Shown piece after piece: positions 20,534 through 32,591 of a stretch of DNA of 64,000 nt (its first letter is position 1; each line of letters begins with the position of its first letter). Origin of the DNA: Buchnera aphidicola (Periphyllus lyropictus) (GTDB taxonomy: Bacteria > Pseudomonadota > Gammaproteobacteria > Enterobacterales > Enterobacteriaceae); contig NZ_CP097457.1 in NCBI RefSeq assembly GCF_024029895.1, positions 310,001 through 374,000 of the forward strand. The letters are read 5' to 3'. A program made the position numbers and the translations under genes. The notes beneath the pieces are model-generated. The model was not told the DNA's origin. It saw only the letters and a program-made list of their open reading frames with translations, and searched no databases.

Positions 20534-21952
20534 TTATTTTATTTTTTTTAAAAATATATTTTTTACTTTTTCATATTCTACTATTGGTTTAGGATAATTT
20601 GAATATGGTTCATTTTTTTTTAACCATAAATATGGTTTATGTATATATTTTATAGGAACATTTTTTAATTCCTTTATATATTTTTTTATAAAAATTCCAT
20701 TACAATCAAATTTTTTAGATTGAATATAAGGATTAAAAGTTCTAATATAAAATGATGAATCTGTTCCTATTGATGATATCCATTGCCAATTGCTATTATT
20801 TAAAGAATAATCAGAATCAATTAATTTTAACATAAAATATTGTTCTCCTAATCTCCAATTTATTAATAAGTTTTTTACTAAAAAGTTAGAAGTTAACATT
20901 CTTAATCTATTATGCATCCAACCTATTTTGTTTAACTGTCTCATTCCAGCATCAATAATAGGAAAACCAGTACAACCATTTTTCCAAGAATTTAAATGAT
21001 TTATATTATTTTTCCATTTTATTTTTGTTTTAAAAGTTTTTAAAGATCCATTTCTTGATAATATCGGATAAAAATTAACTAAATGTTTAAAAAATTCTCT
21101 CCATAACAATTTTTCTAAAAAAATAAATGAATTTTTATCTTTTTTTTTTAAAATTTTAATATGATAAAAAATTTTTCTAACAGAAAAAATTCCTAAAGAT
21201 AAATAAACAGAAAAAAAACTCGTATTGTTTAAATAAGGAAAATCTTTATTTTTTGCATAAAATTTTATTTTCTTTTTAAAAAAATTTTTTATTTTTATAA
21301 AAATTTTTTTATCTTTAATAGGAAAATATTTTTTATTAAATTTTTTTTTATAAAAATTAAAATATGGAATTTTTTCTTTAGAAAATTTTAAAAAAAGTTT
21401 TTTTCTTTTTAAAATACTACAATTTTTTAAATATTTTTTTTTATTAAAAAAAGAATTTTTATTTAAAATAAATAAAGCTTTTTTTTTAAAAAAACTAAAA
21501 ACTTTATATGCTTTTTTTGAATTTGTTTTAATCATTTTTGGATTAATTAAAATACTATCGTGAAAACCATACATATTTATTTTATTTATTGATAACAATT
21601 TATAAGAATTTAAATCTCTTTTTTTTTCATTATATTCATATTGATAATTATAAAAAACTTTATTTATTTTATATTTTTTACAAATTAATAAAAGATATTT
21701 TACTGAATCTGAAAAATTATTTAATTCCTTGTATAAAAAAGAAATATTTAATTTTTTTAATTTTTTTTTTAAAAACAATAATCTTTTATAAATAAAAAAT
21801 GCTTGAATATCAGAAATATTATGTTTTTTCCATTGTTTAGTAGTAGACATAAACAATGCTATAATATTTTTTTTTTTATTTTTACAAGCATTATTTAATG
21901 CCAAATTATCTTCAATTCTTAAATCATTTCTAAACCAAACTAAATTATTCAT
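20534..21952 (-). CDS. phrB: deoxyribodipyrimidine photolyase
   Basis: FAD-dependent light-driven repair of cyclobutane pyrimidine dimers. The N-terminal antenna domain begins NNLVWFRNDLRIEDNLAL. The FAD/DNA domain holds LLWREFFKHL, GFPIIDAGMRQLN, GWMHNRLRMLTSNFL, LIDSDYSLNNSNWQW and the C-terminal RTFNPYIQSKKFD. 472 residues equal E. coli PhrB. The middle linker (about 150-220) is extremely Lys/Phe-rich. AGGGA precedes the ATG, just after a run of 19 T on the coding strand. Confidence 0.94.
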   Translation of the reverse strand: MNNLVWFRNDLRIEDNLALNNACKNKKKNIIALFMSTTKQWKKHNISDIQAFFIYKRLLFLKKKLKKLNISFLYKELNNFSDSVKYLLLICKKYKINKVFYNYQYEYNEKKRDLNSYKLLSINKINMYGFHDSILINPKMIKTNSKKAYKVFSFFKKKALFILNKNSFFNKKKYLKNCSILKRKKLFLKFSKEKIPYFNFYKKKFNKKYFPIKDKKIFIKIKNFFKKKIKFYAKNKDFPYLNNTSFFSVYLSLGIFSVRKIFYHIKILKKKDKNSFIFLEKLLWREFFKHLVNFYPILSRNGSLKTFKTKIKWKNNINHLNSWKNGCTGFPIIDAGMRQLNKIGWMHNRLRMLTSNFLVKNLLINWRLGEQYFMLKLIDSDYSLNNSNWQWISSIGTDSSFYIRTFNPYIQSKKFDCNGIFIKKYIKELKNVPIKYIHKPYLWLKKNEPYSNYPKPIVEYEKVKNIFLKKIK

Positions 21953-21968
21953 TAATAAATCCCTACTT

Positions 21969-21987
21969 AAAAAAAAAAAAAAAAAAA
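21969..21987. repeat. A19 homopolymer upstream of phrB
   Basis: Nineteen consecutive A on the plus strand in the phrB/fldA divergent region, immediately upstream of the phrB ribosome site. It is non-coding and one of the two longest homopolymers I see in the window. Confidence 0.85.
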
Positions 21988-22173
21988 TATTAATATTAAA
22001 AATATTAATATTTATAAATATTATTAAAATTTTAAAAATATTTATTTTAAAATATATTAAAAAATATAAAATTTTTATTTTAAAAAAAAATTTTATATTT
22101 TTCTGTTATTTATATAAATGATAATATTATTCTAAATAAAAATATTTTAAAAAAATAATAGGATTTTAAAAAA

Positions 22174-22683
22174 ATGAAAAAAATTGGAATTTTTTTTGGA
22201 ACAGATACAGGAAATACTGAAAAAATATCTAAAATAATTCAAAATATAATAGGAAAAGAAAAATCTGTTTTACATGATATATCATCTTCTTGTATTAAAG
22301 ATTTTTTAAAATATGATACATTAATTTTAGGAGTTCCAACTTGGTATTATGGAGAAGTTCAATCTGATTGGGATGATTTTCTTCCAGAACTAAAAAAAAT
22401 TAATTTTTATAAAAAAAAAATCGCAATATTTGGTTGCGGAGATCAAGAAGATTATGGAGAATATTTTTGTGATGCTATGAAAATTATATATAAAATTGTT
22501 ATTTCTAAAGGAGCTAAAGTAATAGGTAAATGGCCAAATAAAAATTATTCTTTTGAAGCTTCTAAATCTTTATTAAATAAAAAAAATTTTTTAGGTTTAG
22601 TGATTGATGAAGATAGGCAGCCTGAATTAACTAAAAAAAGAACAAAAAAGTGGATAAAAAATTTATTGAAAAAAATATATTAA
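22174..22683 (+). CDS. fldA: flavodoxin 1
   Basis: FMN electron carrier for reductive enzymes, including radical-SAM enzymes such as LipA. The FMN phosphate loop [14 protein letters not shown] is at 8-21, [14 protein letters not shown] near 55-70 and [12 protein letters not shown] near 90-101. The 169 residues are the long-chain flavodoxin length. AGGAT precedes the ATG. No flavodoxin reductase is visible here. Confidence 0.96.
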   Translation: MKKIGIFFGTDTGNTEKISKIIQNIIGKEKSVLHDISSSCIKDFLKYDTLILGVPTWYYGEVQSDWDDFLPELKKINFYKKKIAIFGCGDQEDYGEYFCDAMKIIYKIVISKGAKVIGKWPNKNYSFEASKSLLNKKNFLGLVIDEDRQPELTKKRTKKWIKNLLKKIY

Positions 22684-22713
22684 TTTAAAAATTAAATATT
22701 TTTAATAAAAAAT

Positions 22714-22743
22714 TAGGTATATATAAAAAATAATATATACCTA
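22714..22743. terminator. bidirectional terminator-like hairpin between fldA and gapA
   Basis: An 11-bp perfect inverted repeat (22714-22724 with 22733-22743) with an 8-nt loop and two G-C pairs sits between the convergent 3' ends of fldA and gapA. Confidence 0.45.
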
Positions 22744-22770
22744 TATTTTATAATATATTAAAAAATATAT

Positions 22771-24198
<1,428 letters not shown>

Positions 24199-26262
24199 AT
24201 GAAAAATACTAATTTTAAACTATTTAAAAAAAATTCCTTTAATATTAATATTAATCAACTAGTAATTCATATTAAACATGGAATTGGTAGATATATAGGA
24301 CTAAAAACAATAGAAACTCATGGAATAAAATCTGAATATTTAATTATTTTATATGCAGATAATGATAAATTATATGTTCCTATTTCTTCATTAAATTTAA
24401 TAAAAATATGTACAAACATTACAAATAAAATATCTTTACATAAATTAGGTAGTGAAAACTGGAAAAAAGAAAAAAAAAATATTTCAAAAAAAGTTTTTGA
24501 TACTGCTGCAATATTATTGAAAACGTATGCTAATAGATCTTCTAAAAAAGGATTTATATTTAAAAAAAATAATAAAAAATATTTTAAATTTTGTAAAACA
24601 TTTCCATTTAAAACTACTCCAGATCAATCTAAAGTAATTAATTCAGTTTTAGATGATATGTGTTCAGAAAAACCAATGGATCGTTTAGTATGTGGAGATG
24701 TTGGTTTTGGAAAAACAGAAGTAGCTATGCGAGCAGCTTTTTTAGCTTTTTGTAATAAAAAACAAGTTGCTATATTAGTTCCTACTACTTTATTAGCTCA
24801 ACAACATTATAATAATTTTATTTCAAGATTTAAAAATTATTCTATATCTATTGAAATGTTATCTAGTTTTAAAACAAAAAAAGAACAAAATTTAATTTTA
24901 AAAAATATTAAAAACGGAAAAATAAATATAATAATTAGTACACATAAAATTATATTTAATGATATTAAATGGAAAAATTTAGGATTATTAATAATAGATG
25001 AAGAACATAGATTTGGAGTTTATCATAAAGAATTTATAAAAAAATCTTTTAATAATATTGATATATTAGTATTAACAGCAACTCCTATTCCTAGAACTTT
25101 AAATATGTCTTTATTAGGAATTAGAGATCTTTCTATTATTAATACACCTCCAGAAAAAAGATTACTAGTAAAGACTTTTGTAAAACAAAAAAATAAAAAA
25201 ATTATAAGAAGAGCAATATTAAAAGAAATTAAAAGAGGAGGTAAAGTATATTATGTATATAATAAAATAAAAAAAATAAAAAAAAAATTAAATTATTTAA
25301 AAAAATTAGTTCCAGAAGGAAATTTTAAAATTGGTCATGGACAAATGAAAAAAAAAAAACTAAAAAAAATTATGAATAATTTTTATAATAATAACTTTAA
25401 TATTTTATTATGTACTACAATTATAGAAAATGGATTAGATATACCATTAGCTAATACAATTATTATTGAAAATTCTGATCATTTCGGATTATCTCAACTT
25501 CATCAATTACGTGGAAGAGTAGGAAGATCATATTATCAAGCATATGCTTTTTTATTAGTTTCAAATATAAAAAAAATAACTGAAAATTCTAAAAAAAGAT
25601 TAAAATCTATTTCATCTATTGAAGATTTTAGTGCTGGATTTTCTTTAGCCAAAAACGATTTAGAAATTAGAGGAATGGGAGAAATTTTAGGAACTAAACA
25701 AAGTGGATATATAAAGAACATAGGATTAGATTTATATACAAAATTACTTAAAAAAGCAATTAAAACTTTAAAAAAAGGAAATAAAAAATCAATAAAAAAT
25801 TTACTAAGTAATAACACAAAAATTGAATTTGATGTTCCTGCATTATTACCAGATAATTATATTTTAAATGTAAATAAAAGACTTTTTTTTTATTTAAAAT
25901 TATCTTCTATAAAAACAATAAATGAATTAAAATTAATTAAAAGAAAACTTATAAATTCATTTGGAAATTTACCAAAACTAGCTAAAAATTTGATATTAGT
26001 TACAAAAATAAAAATACTTTCTAAAAATTTTGAAATTAAAAAAATAAAATTTAATACTGAAGGAGGTATAATAAAATTTTTTTATCCAAATAAAATAAAT
26101 ACAATTTGGCTAATTAAATTTTTAAAAAAAAAATATAAAAATTGGAAATTAAAAAATAAAAATAGTTTATTTTTTTTTAAAAAATTTAATAATAAAACAG
26201 ATAAAATTAAATGGATTATAAAATTTATATTAACAATAAAAAAAAATGATAAAAAAATATGA
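24199..26262 (+). CDS. mfd: transcription-repair coupling factor Mfd, N-terminally truncated
   Basis: Double-stranded DNA translocase that pushes stalled RNA polymerase. The 687 residues align with E. coli Mfd from about residue 475 to the end. The RNA-polymerase-interaction domain comes first (LVIHIKHGIGRYIGL, 21-35), then helicase motifs: Walker A GDVGFGKTEVA (166-176), DEEH, TATPIPRTL, and QLHQLRGRVGRS. The C-terminal D7 region is present but Lys-rich. The whole UvrB-like/UvrA-binding N-terminal module is missing, and an in-frame stop precedes the ATG. The loss makes sense if the genome has no UvrABC; it would leave RNA polymerase release as the main role. The end overlaps pgl by 4 bp. Confidence 0.93.
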   Translation: MKNTNFKLFKKNSFNININQLVIHIKHGIGRYIGLKTIETHGIKSEYLIILYADNDKLYVPISSLNLIKICTNITNKISLHKLGSENWKKEKKNISKKVFDTAAILLKTYANRSSKKGFIFKKNNKKYFKFCKTFPFKTTPDQSKVINSVLDDMCSEKPMDRLVCGDVGFGKTEVAMRAAFLAFCNKKQVAILVPTTLLAQQHYNNFISRFKNYSISIEMLSSFKTKKEQNLILKNIKNGKINIIISTHKIIFNDIKWKNLGLLIIDEEHRFGVYHKEFIKKSFNNIDILVLTATPIPRTLNMSLLGIRDLSIINTPPEKRLLVKTFVKQKNKKIIRRAILKEIKRGGKVYYVYNKIKKIKKKLNYLKKLVPEGNFKIGHGQMKKKKLKKIMNNFYNNNFNILLCTTIIENGLDIPLANTIIIENSDHFGLSQLHQLRGRVGRSYYQAYAFLLVSNIKKITENSKKRLKSISSIEDFSAGFSLAKNDLEIRGMGEILGTKQSGYIKNIGLDLYTKLLKKAIKTLKKGNKKSIKNLLSNNTKIEFDVPALLPDNYILNVNKRLFFYLKLSSIKTINELKLIKRKLINSFGNLPKLAKNLILVTKIKILSKNFEIKKIKFNTEGGIIKFFYPNKINTIWLIKFLKKKYKNWKLKNKNSLFFFKKFNNKTDKIKWIIKFILTIKKNDKKI

Positions 26263-27260
26263 AAAAAAAAATTATTTATGTTTCTATTCCAAAAAAAAAT
26301 ATTATTCAAGTATTTAAATTTAATAAAAAAAAAATTAAAAAAATTCAAGAAATTTTTACAAATGGAGAAGTTCAACCTATAAAATTATATAAAAAAAAAA
26401 ATATTCTTTATGCTGGAGTAAGAAATTCTTCAAGAATTATTATATATAAAATTAATTCAAAAGGGTTATTAAAATTTATAAAAGAAGTATATACAATAGG
26501 AAGTCCTAATCATTTATCAATAGATAAAAAAAAAAAATATTTATTTAATAGTTCATATGGAGAAAATTGTATAACTTGTCATAAACTATTAAATAACGGA
26601 ATTTTAAAAAAAACTTATAAAACAAAAAATAATATATTAGGATGTCATTCATCTATTTCTGAATTAAAAAGTAAAATATTATTTTTTACTTCTTTAAAAA
26701 AAGATAAAATTTTTATATGTAAAATAAAAAAAATAAAGAGTTCATTTCATAAAAAAATTAAATACCTTAAATCTGAAAAAAATAGTGGACCTCGTCATTT
26801 AGAAATTCATCCAAATAATAAATTTTTATATGTAATTAATGAATTGAATGCAAATATTTTAGTATGGAAAATTAATAAAAAAATACATAAAATTAAAAAA
26901 AATTATATACAAAAAATAGATATTGTACCAAATTTTTTTGGAAAAAAATGGGCAGCAGATATTCATATACATCCATCTGGAAATTTTTTATATTCATGTG
27001 AAAGAACTACCAGTAAAATTACATTATTTTATGTAAATTCAAAAAATGGAACATTAAAATTTATAAAGACTTATAACACTGAAAAACAACCAAGAAGTTT
27101 TAAATTAGATAAAGAAGGAAAATTTTTAATTATTTCGGGACAAAAATCAAATTCAATATCTATATATAAAATAAATAATACAAATGGATTTTTAAAAAAA
27201 ATAAATCAATTTAAAACTTTAGAAGAACCATTATGGATAGAAATTTTAACATTAAATTAA
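26259..27260 (+). CDS. pgl: 6-phosphogluconolactonase (YbhE type)
   Basis: Hydrolyses 6-phosphogluconolactone, the product of Zwf. It is a seven-bladed beta-propeller of the YbhE family; 333 residues against 331 in E. coli. Matching blocks are GSPNHLSID, GPRHLEIHPNNKFLYVINELN, WAADIHIHPSGNFLYSCERT, QPRSFKLDKEGKFLI and SGQKSNSISIYKI. Its ATG overlaps the mfd stop (ATGA), so translational coupling is likely. Surface strands are unusually Lys/Ile-rich. Confidence 0.93.
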   Translation: MKKKIIYVSIPKKNIIQVFKFNKKKIKKIQEIFTNGEVQPIKLYKKKNILYAGVRNSSRIIIYKINSKGLLKFIKEVYTIGSPNHLSIDKKKKYLFNSSYGENCITCHKLLNNGILKKTYKTKNNILGCHSSISELKSKILFFTSLKKDKIFICKIKKIKSSFHKKIKYLKSEKNSGPRHLEIHPNNKFLYVINELNANILVWKINKKIHKIKKNYIQKIDIVPNFFGKKWAADIHIHPSGNFLYSCERTTSKITLFYVNSKNGTLKFIKTYNTEKQPRSFKLDKEGKFLIISGQKSNSISIYKINNTNGFLKKINQFKTLEEPLWIEILTLN

Positions 27261-27324
27261 AATTTAATTATTAAATTAATTTATAATAATTTTATATATT
27301 ATTAAAATCTTTTATTATAAAAAA

Positions 27325-28572
27325 CTAATTATAAATAGGATATTTAGAACAAATTTCTAAAATACTTTTTTTTACTTTTAAACTCATTCTATTATCTCCA
27401 AAATTATTTAATAATTTTACTATATAAAAAGAAATTTTTTCAGATTCTATTTTTTTTAATCCTCTACGAGTAATAGCTGGAGTACCTATTCGAATTCCTG
27501 AAGTAACAAAAGCGCTTCGAAATTCATTTGGAATAGTATTTTTATTTACAGTAATATTACTTTTATTAAGAAAATTTTCTGCTTCTTTTCCTGTAATATT
27601 ATTTTTAGTTAAATTAAGAACAAATAAATGATTAAAAGTTTCATTAGAAACAACTTTAAAATTATTTTTTATAAAATATTTTGCCATTATTTTTGCATTT
27701 ATTAAAATCTGTTTTTGATATTTTATAAAATCTTTATTTAAAGCTTCTTTAAATGCAATTGCTTTTGCAGCTATTACATGCATTAAAGGTCCACCTTGTG
27801 TTCCAGGAAAAATAGATCTATCTAATTTATTATATAAAGAATTATTTTTTTCATTAGATAAAATTAACCCTCCTCTTGGACCAGAAAGAGTTTTATGTGT
27901 AGTACTTGTAACAACATGAGCGTAATTTATTGGACTAGGATATAAATTAGCAGCAATTAAACCAGAAATATGAGCAATATCAGCTATTAAATAAGCATTT
28001 ATTTCATTAGCAATAGATCGCATTTTTTTCCAATTTATTATACCTGAATAAGAAGAAAAACCTCCAATTATCATTTTTGGTTTAAATTTTTTTGCTAAAT
28101 AAAGTATTTCACTATAATCTATTTTTTCTAATTTATTTAATTTATATGAAATAGATTTATATAAAATTCCTGAAAAATTTACTAATGCACCATGAGTTAA
28201 ATGACCTCCATCAGATAAATTCATACCTAAAATTAAATCTCCTGGTTTTAAAAGTGCATGATAAACCGCAAAATTAGCTTGTGATCCAGAATGTGGTTGA
28301 ACATTTGCATAACTAGATTTAAATAATTTTTTAGCTCTTTTAATAGCTAAATTTTCTATTTTATCTATATATTTACAACCTGAATAATAACGTTTTTTTG
28401 GATAACCTTCTGCATACTTATTTGTTAAAATAGATCCTTGAGCTTTAATAACTTCATTACTTGCATAATTTTCTGAAGCAATTAAAGTAAGAGTATTATT
28501 TTGTCTTTCTTTTTCTTTTTTAATAAGATTCCATATTTTTAAATCATTTTTTTTATTAGTTTTTTTTAACAT
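27325..28572 (-). CDS. glyA: serine hydroxymethyltransferase
   Basis: PLP enzyme converting serine + tetrahydrofolate to glycine + 5,10-methylene-THF. The 415 residues match E. coli (417). Motifs: LIASENYASNEVI, TNKYAEGYPKKRYYSGC, the PLP-lysine context STTHKTLSGPRGGLI (about 222-236) and SGIRIGTPAITRRG. AAGAGAAA precedes the ATG. It is convergent with pgl, only 64 bp away, with no room for the biotin genes that I recall between them in other Buchnera. Confidence 0.97.
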   Translation of the reverse strand: MLKKTNKKNDLKIWNLIKKEKERQNNTLTLIASENYASNEVIKAQGSILTNKYAEGYPKKRYYSGCKYIDKIENLAIKRAKKLFKSSYANVQPHSGSQANFAVYHALLKPGDLILGMNLSDGGHLTHGALVNFSGILYKSISYKLNKLEKIDYSEILYLAKKFKPKMIIGGFSSYSGIINWKKMRSIANEINAYLIADIAHISGLIAANLYPSPINYAHVVTSTTHKTLSGPRGGLILSNEKNNSLYNKLDRSIFPGTQGGPLMHVIAAKAIAFKEALNKDFIKYQKQILINAKIMAKYFIKNNFKVVSNETFNHLFVLNLTKNNITGKEAENFLNKSNITVNKNTIPNEFRSAFVTSGIRIGTPAITRRGLKKIESEKISFYIVKLLNNFGDNRMSLKVKKSILEICSKYPIYN

Positions 28573-28612
28573 TATTTTCTCTTTTATTTAAAAAAAATAA
28601 AATTTTTATTAA

Positions 28613-29899
28613 TTATTTTTTATTTAAAAAAATTTTTAATTCATTAAAAATTTTATTTAAAGAAATTATTTTTATTTTATTAATATTAAAGAATTTTATT
28701 TCAATAAAATTATTTTTAAATAAATTATTATTTATTATAATTATAACTTTTGCTTTAAATTTTTTAGCTCTAATTAATTTTTTTTTCATTGAACCTAAAT
28801 TAAAATCTTGAATAATTTTAAAATTATTAAAATAATTTCTAATTTTTTCAATATACTTATAAAATCTAAAATTTTCATTTAAAAAATCTGAAATTATATA
28901 AATATCAGTATATAAATTTTTTGATTGAAAATTTTTTTTACTTTTTAATACAGCAACAATTCTTTCCATTCCAATAGCAAATCCAATTGCAGGAGTATTT
29001 GGACCTCCTAAAATTTTTATTAAAGAATCATATCTACCTCCAGCACAAATTGTATTTTGAGAACCTAAATTTTCACTTTTACATTTCCATTCAAATACAG
29101 TTTTATTATAATAATCTAAACCTCTTATCAAACGTGTATTTATTGTAAAAGGTATTTTATATTCTTGAATACTATTACATAAATTAGAAAAATGATTTTT
29201 AGAATCTAAATCAATATAATTTAATAAAATAGGAGCGTCTTTTAATAAATTTTGAATAGATTTTTTTTTACTATCTAATATTCTTAAAGGATTAGTATAA
29301 AGTCTATTTTTAGAATCAAAATCTAAAAATTTTATATTTGATTTAAGAAATTTTACTAAATCTAATTTATACCTCTCTCTAGATTGAATATTTCCAATTG
29401 AATTTATTTCTAAAAAAACATATTTTTCTATATTTAAATTTTTAAAAAAACAATATAATAATGAAATTAATTCTAAATCTATTCTTGGATCACTCAATCC
29501 ATATACTTCACAACCAAATTGATAAAACTGTCTGTATCTTCCTTTTTGAGGTCTTTCATAACGAAACATAGGTCCAAAATACCAAAATCTTTGTTGAATT
29601 TTTTTTAAAAGATTATGTTCTAAAATTGCTCTTACAAAACTTGCTGTTCCTTCTGGCCTTAAAGTTAAACTTTCATTATTACGATCATAAAAATTGTACA
29701 TTTCTTTTTCTATAATATCAGTTACACTTCCAATTGATTTTTTAAATAATTTAGTTTTTTCTAATATTGGTAATCTAATTTCACAATATCCATAATTGTT
29801 AAAAATTTTTTTTAATATATTTTCAACATTTTTCCAAAGATTTAATTCTTCAGGAAGATAATCATGAATTCCTCTAATAGATTGTATTTTTTTATTCAT
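28613..29899 (-). CDS. hisS: histidyl-tRNA synthetase
   Basis: Class II synthetase for tRNA-His. I choose the second of two adjacent ATGs (29899) because the AGGA site then has a normal 5-nt spacing and MNKKIQSIRG aligns with E. coli MAKNIQAIRG. Motif 2 is WYFGPMFRYERPQKGRYRQF, HisA-type RGLDYYNKTVFEW follows, and motif 3 is AIGFAIGMERIVAVL. About 428 residues. The C-terminal anticodon-binding domain is strongly A/T-biased. Confidence 0.96.
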   Translation of the reverse strand: MNKKIQSIRGIHDYLPEELNLWKNVENILKKIFNNYGYCEIRLPILEKTKLFKKSIGSVTDIIEKEMYNFYDRNNESLTLRPEGTASFVRAILEHNLLKKIQQRFWYFGPMFRYERPQKGRYRQFYQFGCEVYGLSDPRIDLELISLLYCFFKNLNIEKYVFLEINSIGNIQSRERYKLDLVKFLKSNIKFLDFDSKNRLYTNPLRILDSKKKSIQNLLKDAPILLNYIDLDSKNHFSNLCNSIQEYKIPFTINTRLIRGLDYYNKTVFEWKCKSENLGSQNTICAGGRYDSLIKILGGPNTPAIGFAIGMERIVAVLKSKKNFQSKNLYTDIYIISDFLNENFRFYKYIEKIRNYFNNFKIIQDFNLGSMKKKLIRAKKFKAKVIIIINNNLFKNNFIEIKFFNINKIKIISLNKIFNELKIFLNKK

Positions 29900-30029
29900 C
29901 ATAATCCTTTTATAAAAATTTTAAAAATTAATGAAAAAAATATTTTAATATCCTAAATCTAGATTAATATATTATATTCTAACGTTTAATATATTAAATA
30001 ATTTTTTAATTCTTTTAATAGGAAAAAAT

Positions 30030-30806
30030 ATGCATCCAATTTTAAATATTGCTATTCGAATAGCAGTACAAGGAGGAAATAAAATTATTCAAGCTTATGA
30101 TAAAAAAATTTATGATAATAAAAAAAATAAAAAAATTTTAATTCAAATAATAAATAAATCTAAAAACATTATTTTTAATTTAATTAAAAAATCTTATCCA
30201 AAACATAAAATTATAATTAATAATTCATTAATTTCATTAAAAAAATTTATTAATCCTACTTGGGTAATTAATATATTACATGGAAAAAAAAATTTTATAA
30301 AAAGATTTCCAAATTTTTGTATATCAATAGCAATTTTTATAAAAAAAAAAATATGTATTTCTGTAATATATGATCCATTAAAAAATGAATTATTTACTTC
30401 AGTTTCTGGAAAAGGATCACAAGTAAATGGGTATCGTATGAGAAGCTCAAAAAATTACTTACTAAAAAATAGCTTCTTTTCAACAAAAATTAATAATGTA
30501 TTTATTAATAAAAATATTATTTTCATAAAAATTTTAAATAAAATATTTAAAAAAAAAGTAATTTTTAGAAGTAATAATTTATTACCATTAGATTTAGCTT
30601 ATTTAGCAGATGGAAGAATAGATTTTATATTAGATTTTAATTTTAAAATAAAAAATTATTATTCAGGACTGTTACAAGTTCAAGAATCAGGTGGCGTAAT
30701 AAGTGACTACTTAGGAGGTTGTAATTATGAAAAAAATATAGTTATTATTGCTAATAATTTAAAATTAATGAGATTAATCATTTCAGAAATAAATTCAATT
30801 TTCTAA
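30030..30806 (+). CDS. suhB: SuhB homologue lacking the inositol-monophosphatase metal ligands
   Basis: Full-length member of the SuhB/IMPase fold (258 residues; E. coli 267), with identical landmarks such as MHPILNIAIR, KSYPKH, NFIKRFPNF, YDPLKNELFT, LDLAYLADGRID and SGGVISDYLGG. The catalytic Mg2+ ligands are all replaced: E. coli Glu67 by Asn64, Asp84 and Asp87 of DPLDGTT by Asn81 and His84 (NILHGKK), and Asp212 of WDFAAG by Asn209. Phosphatase activity is therefore very unlikely. In E. coli SuhB also works, without catalysis, with NusA and boxA in rRNA antitermination, and this genome keeps a boxA ahead of rrs. Retention for that role is inference; early pseudogenisation is the alternative. 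AGGA precedes the ATG. Confidence 0.92.
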   Translation: MHPILNIAIRIAVQGGNKIIQAYDKKIYDNKKNKKILIQIINKSKNIIFNLIKKSYPKHKIIINNSLISLKKFINPTWVINILHGKKNFIKRFPNFCISIAIFIKKKICISVIYDPLKNELFTSVSGKGSQVNGYRMRSSKNYLLKNSFFSTKINNVFINKNIIFIKILNKIFKKKVIFRSNNLLPLDLAYLADGRIDFILDFNFKIKNYYSGLLQVQESGGVISDYLGGCNYEKNIVIIANNLKLMRLIISEINSIF

Positions 30807-32015
<1,209 letters not shown>

Positions 32016-32423
32016 ATGCGTCTAATAATAAAAAAAAATATTAATAAAAAAGAAAACATGTTACTAAAAACTTTAGCTATGCCATATAATACTAATGCTA
32101 ATGGAGATATTTTTGGAGGTTGGATTTTATCTCAAATGGATATGGGAGGAGCTATTTTAGCAAAACAAATATCTTTAGGAAGAGTAGTTACTGCACAAGC
32201 TAAAAATGTTTCTTTTATTCACTCTATTTCAGTTGGAGATATTATAAATTGTTATGGAAAATGTATTAAAATTGGAACAAGTTCTATGAAAATAAAAATA
32301 GAAATATGGGTAAAAAGATTATATTCTAAACCTATTAAAGAAAAATATTTATCTACTCATGGAATTTTTATATATGTAGCTATTAATAAAAATGGAAAAC
32401 CTAGACCAGTTTTTAATAAATAA
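32016..32423 (+). CDS. yciA: acyl-CoA thioesterase YciA
   Basis: Hot-dog-fold thioesterase hydrolysing acyl-CoAs. The 135 residues match the family (E. coli 132). LAMPYNTNANGDIFGGWILSQMD carries the catalytic Asp; AKNVSFIHSISVGDIINCYG and IEIWVKR are conserved. The start is the first ATG (32016) after an in-frame gap; MLLKTLAMP at 32058 is a possible later start. It sits alone after the gene desert and is convergent with pyrF. Confidence 0.93.
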   Translation: MRLIIKKNINKKENMLLKTLAMPYNTNANGDIFGGWILSQMDMGGAILAKQISLGRVVTAQAKNVSFIHSISVGDIINCYGKCIKIGTSSMKIKIEIWVKRLYSKPIKEKYLSTHGIFIYVAINKNGKPRPVFNK

Positions 32424-32461
32424 AATTTTTGTAAAAAAAAATATTTTTTTAAAAATAAAAA

Positions 32462-32524
32462 ATTAATTACTCGCAATCTTAAAAAAAAAAATTTAACAAA
32501 AATAAAAAATTGTGAGTAATTAAT
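32462..32524. terminator. long hairpin between convergent yciA and pyrF
   Basis: A 16-bp inverted repeat (32462-32477 with 32509-32524), with one G-T type mismatch and several G-C pairs, encloses a 31-nt A-rich loop. It is one of the most G/C-bearing intergenic elements here and lies between two 3' ends, so a bidirectional terminator or RNA-stabilising stem is the simplest reading. Confidence 0.45.
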
Positions 32525-32591
32525 AACAATTTAATTAGATTTATTTATTTAATTTATTTTTATTAAAGAAAAAAATAAAAAAAATACTAAT

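Noticed and set aside
32462-32524. tRNA-like gene at the yciA-pyrF hairpin
   Set aside because: Only one stem is present; no anticodon or T-arm sequence can be found.
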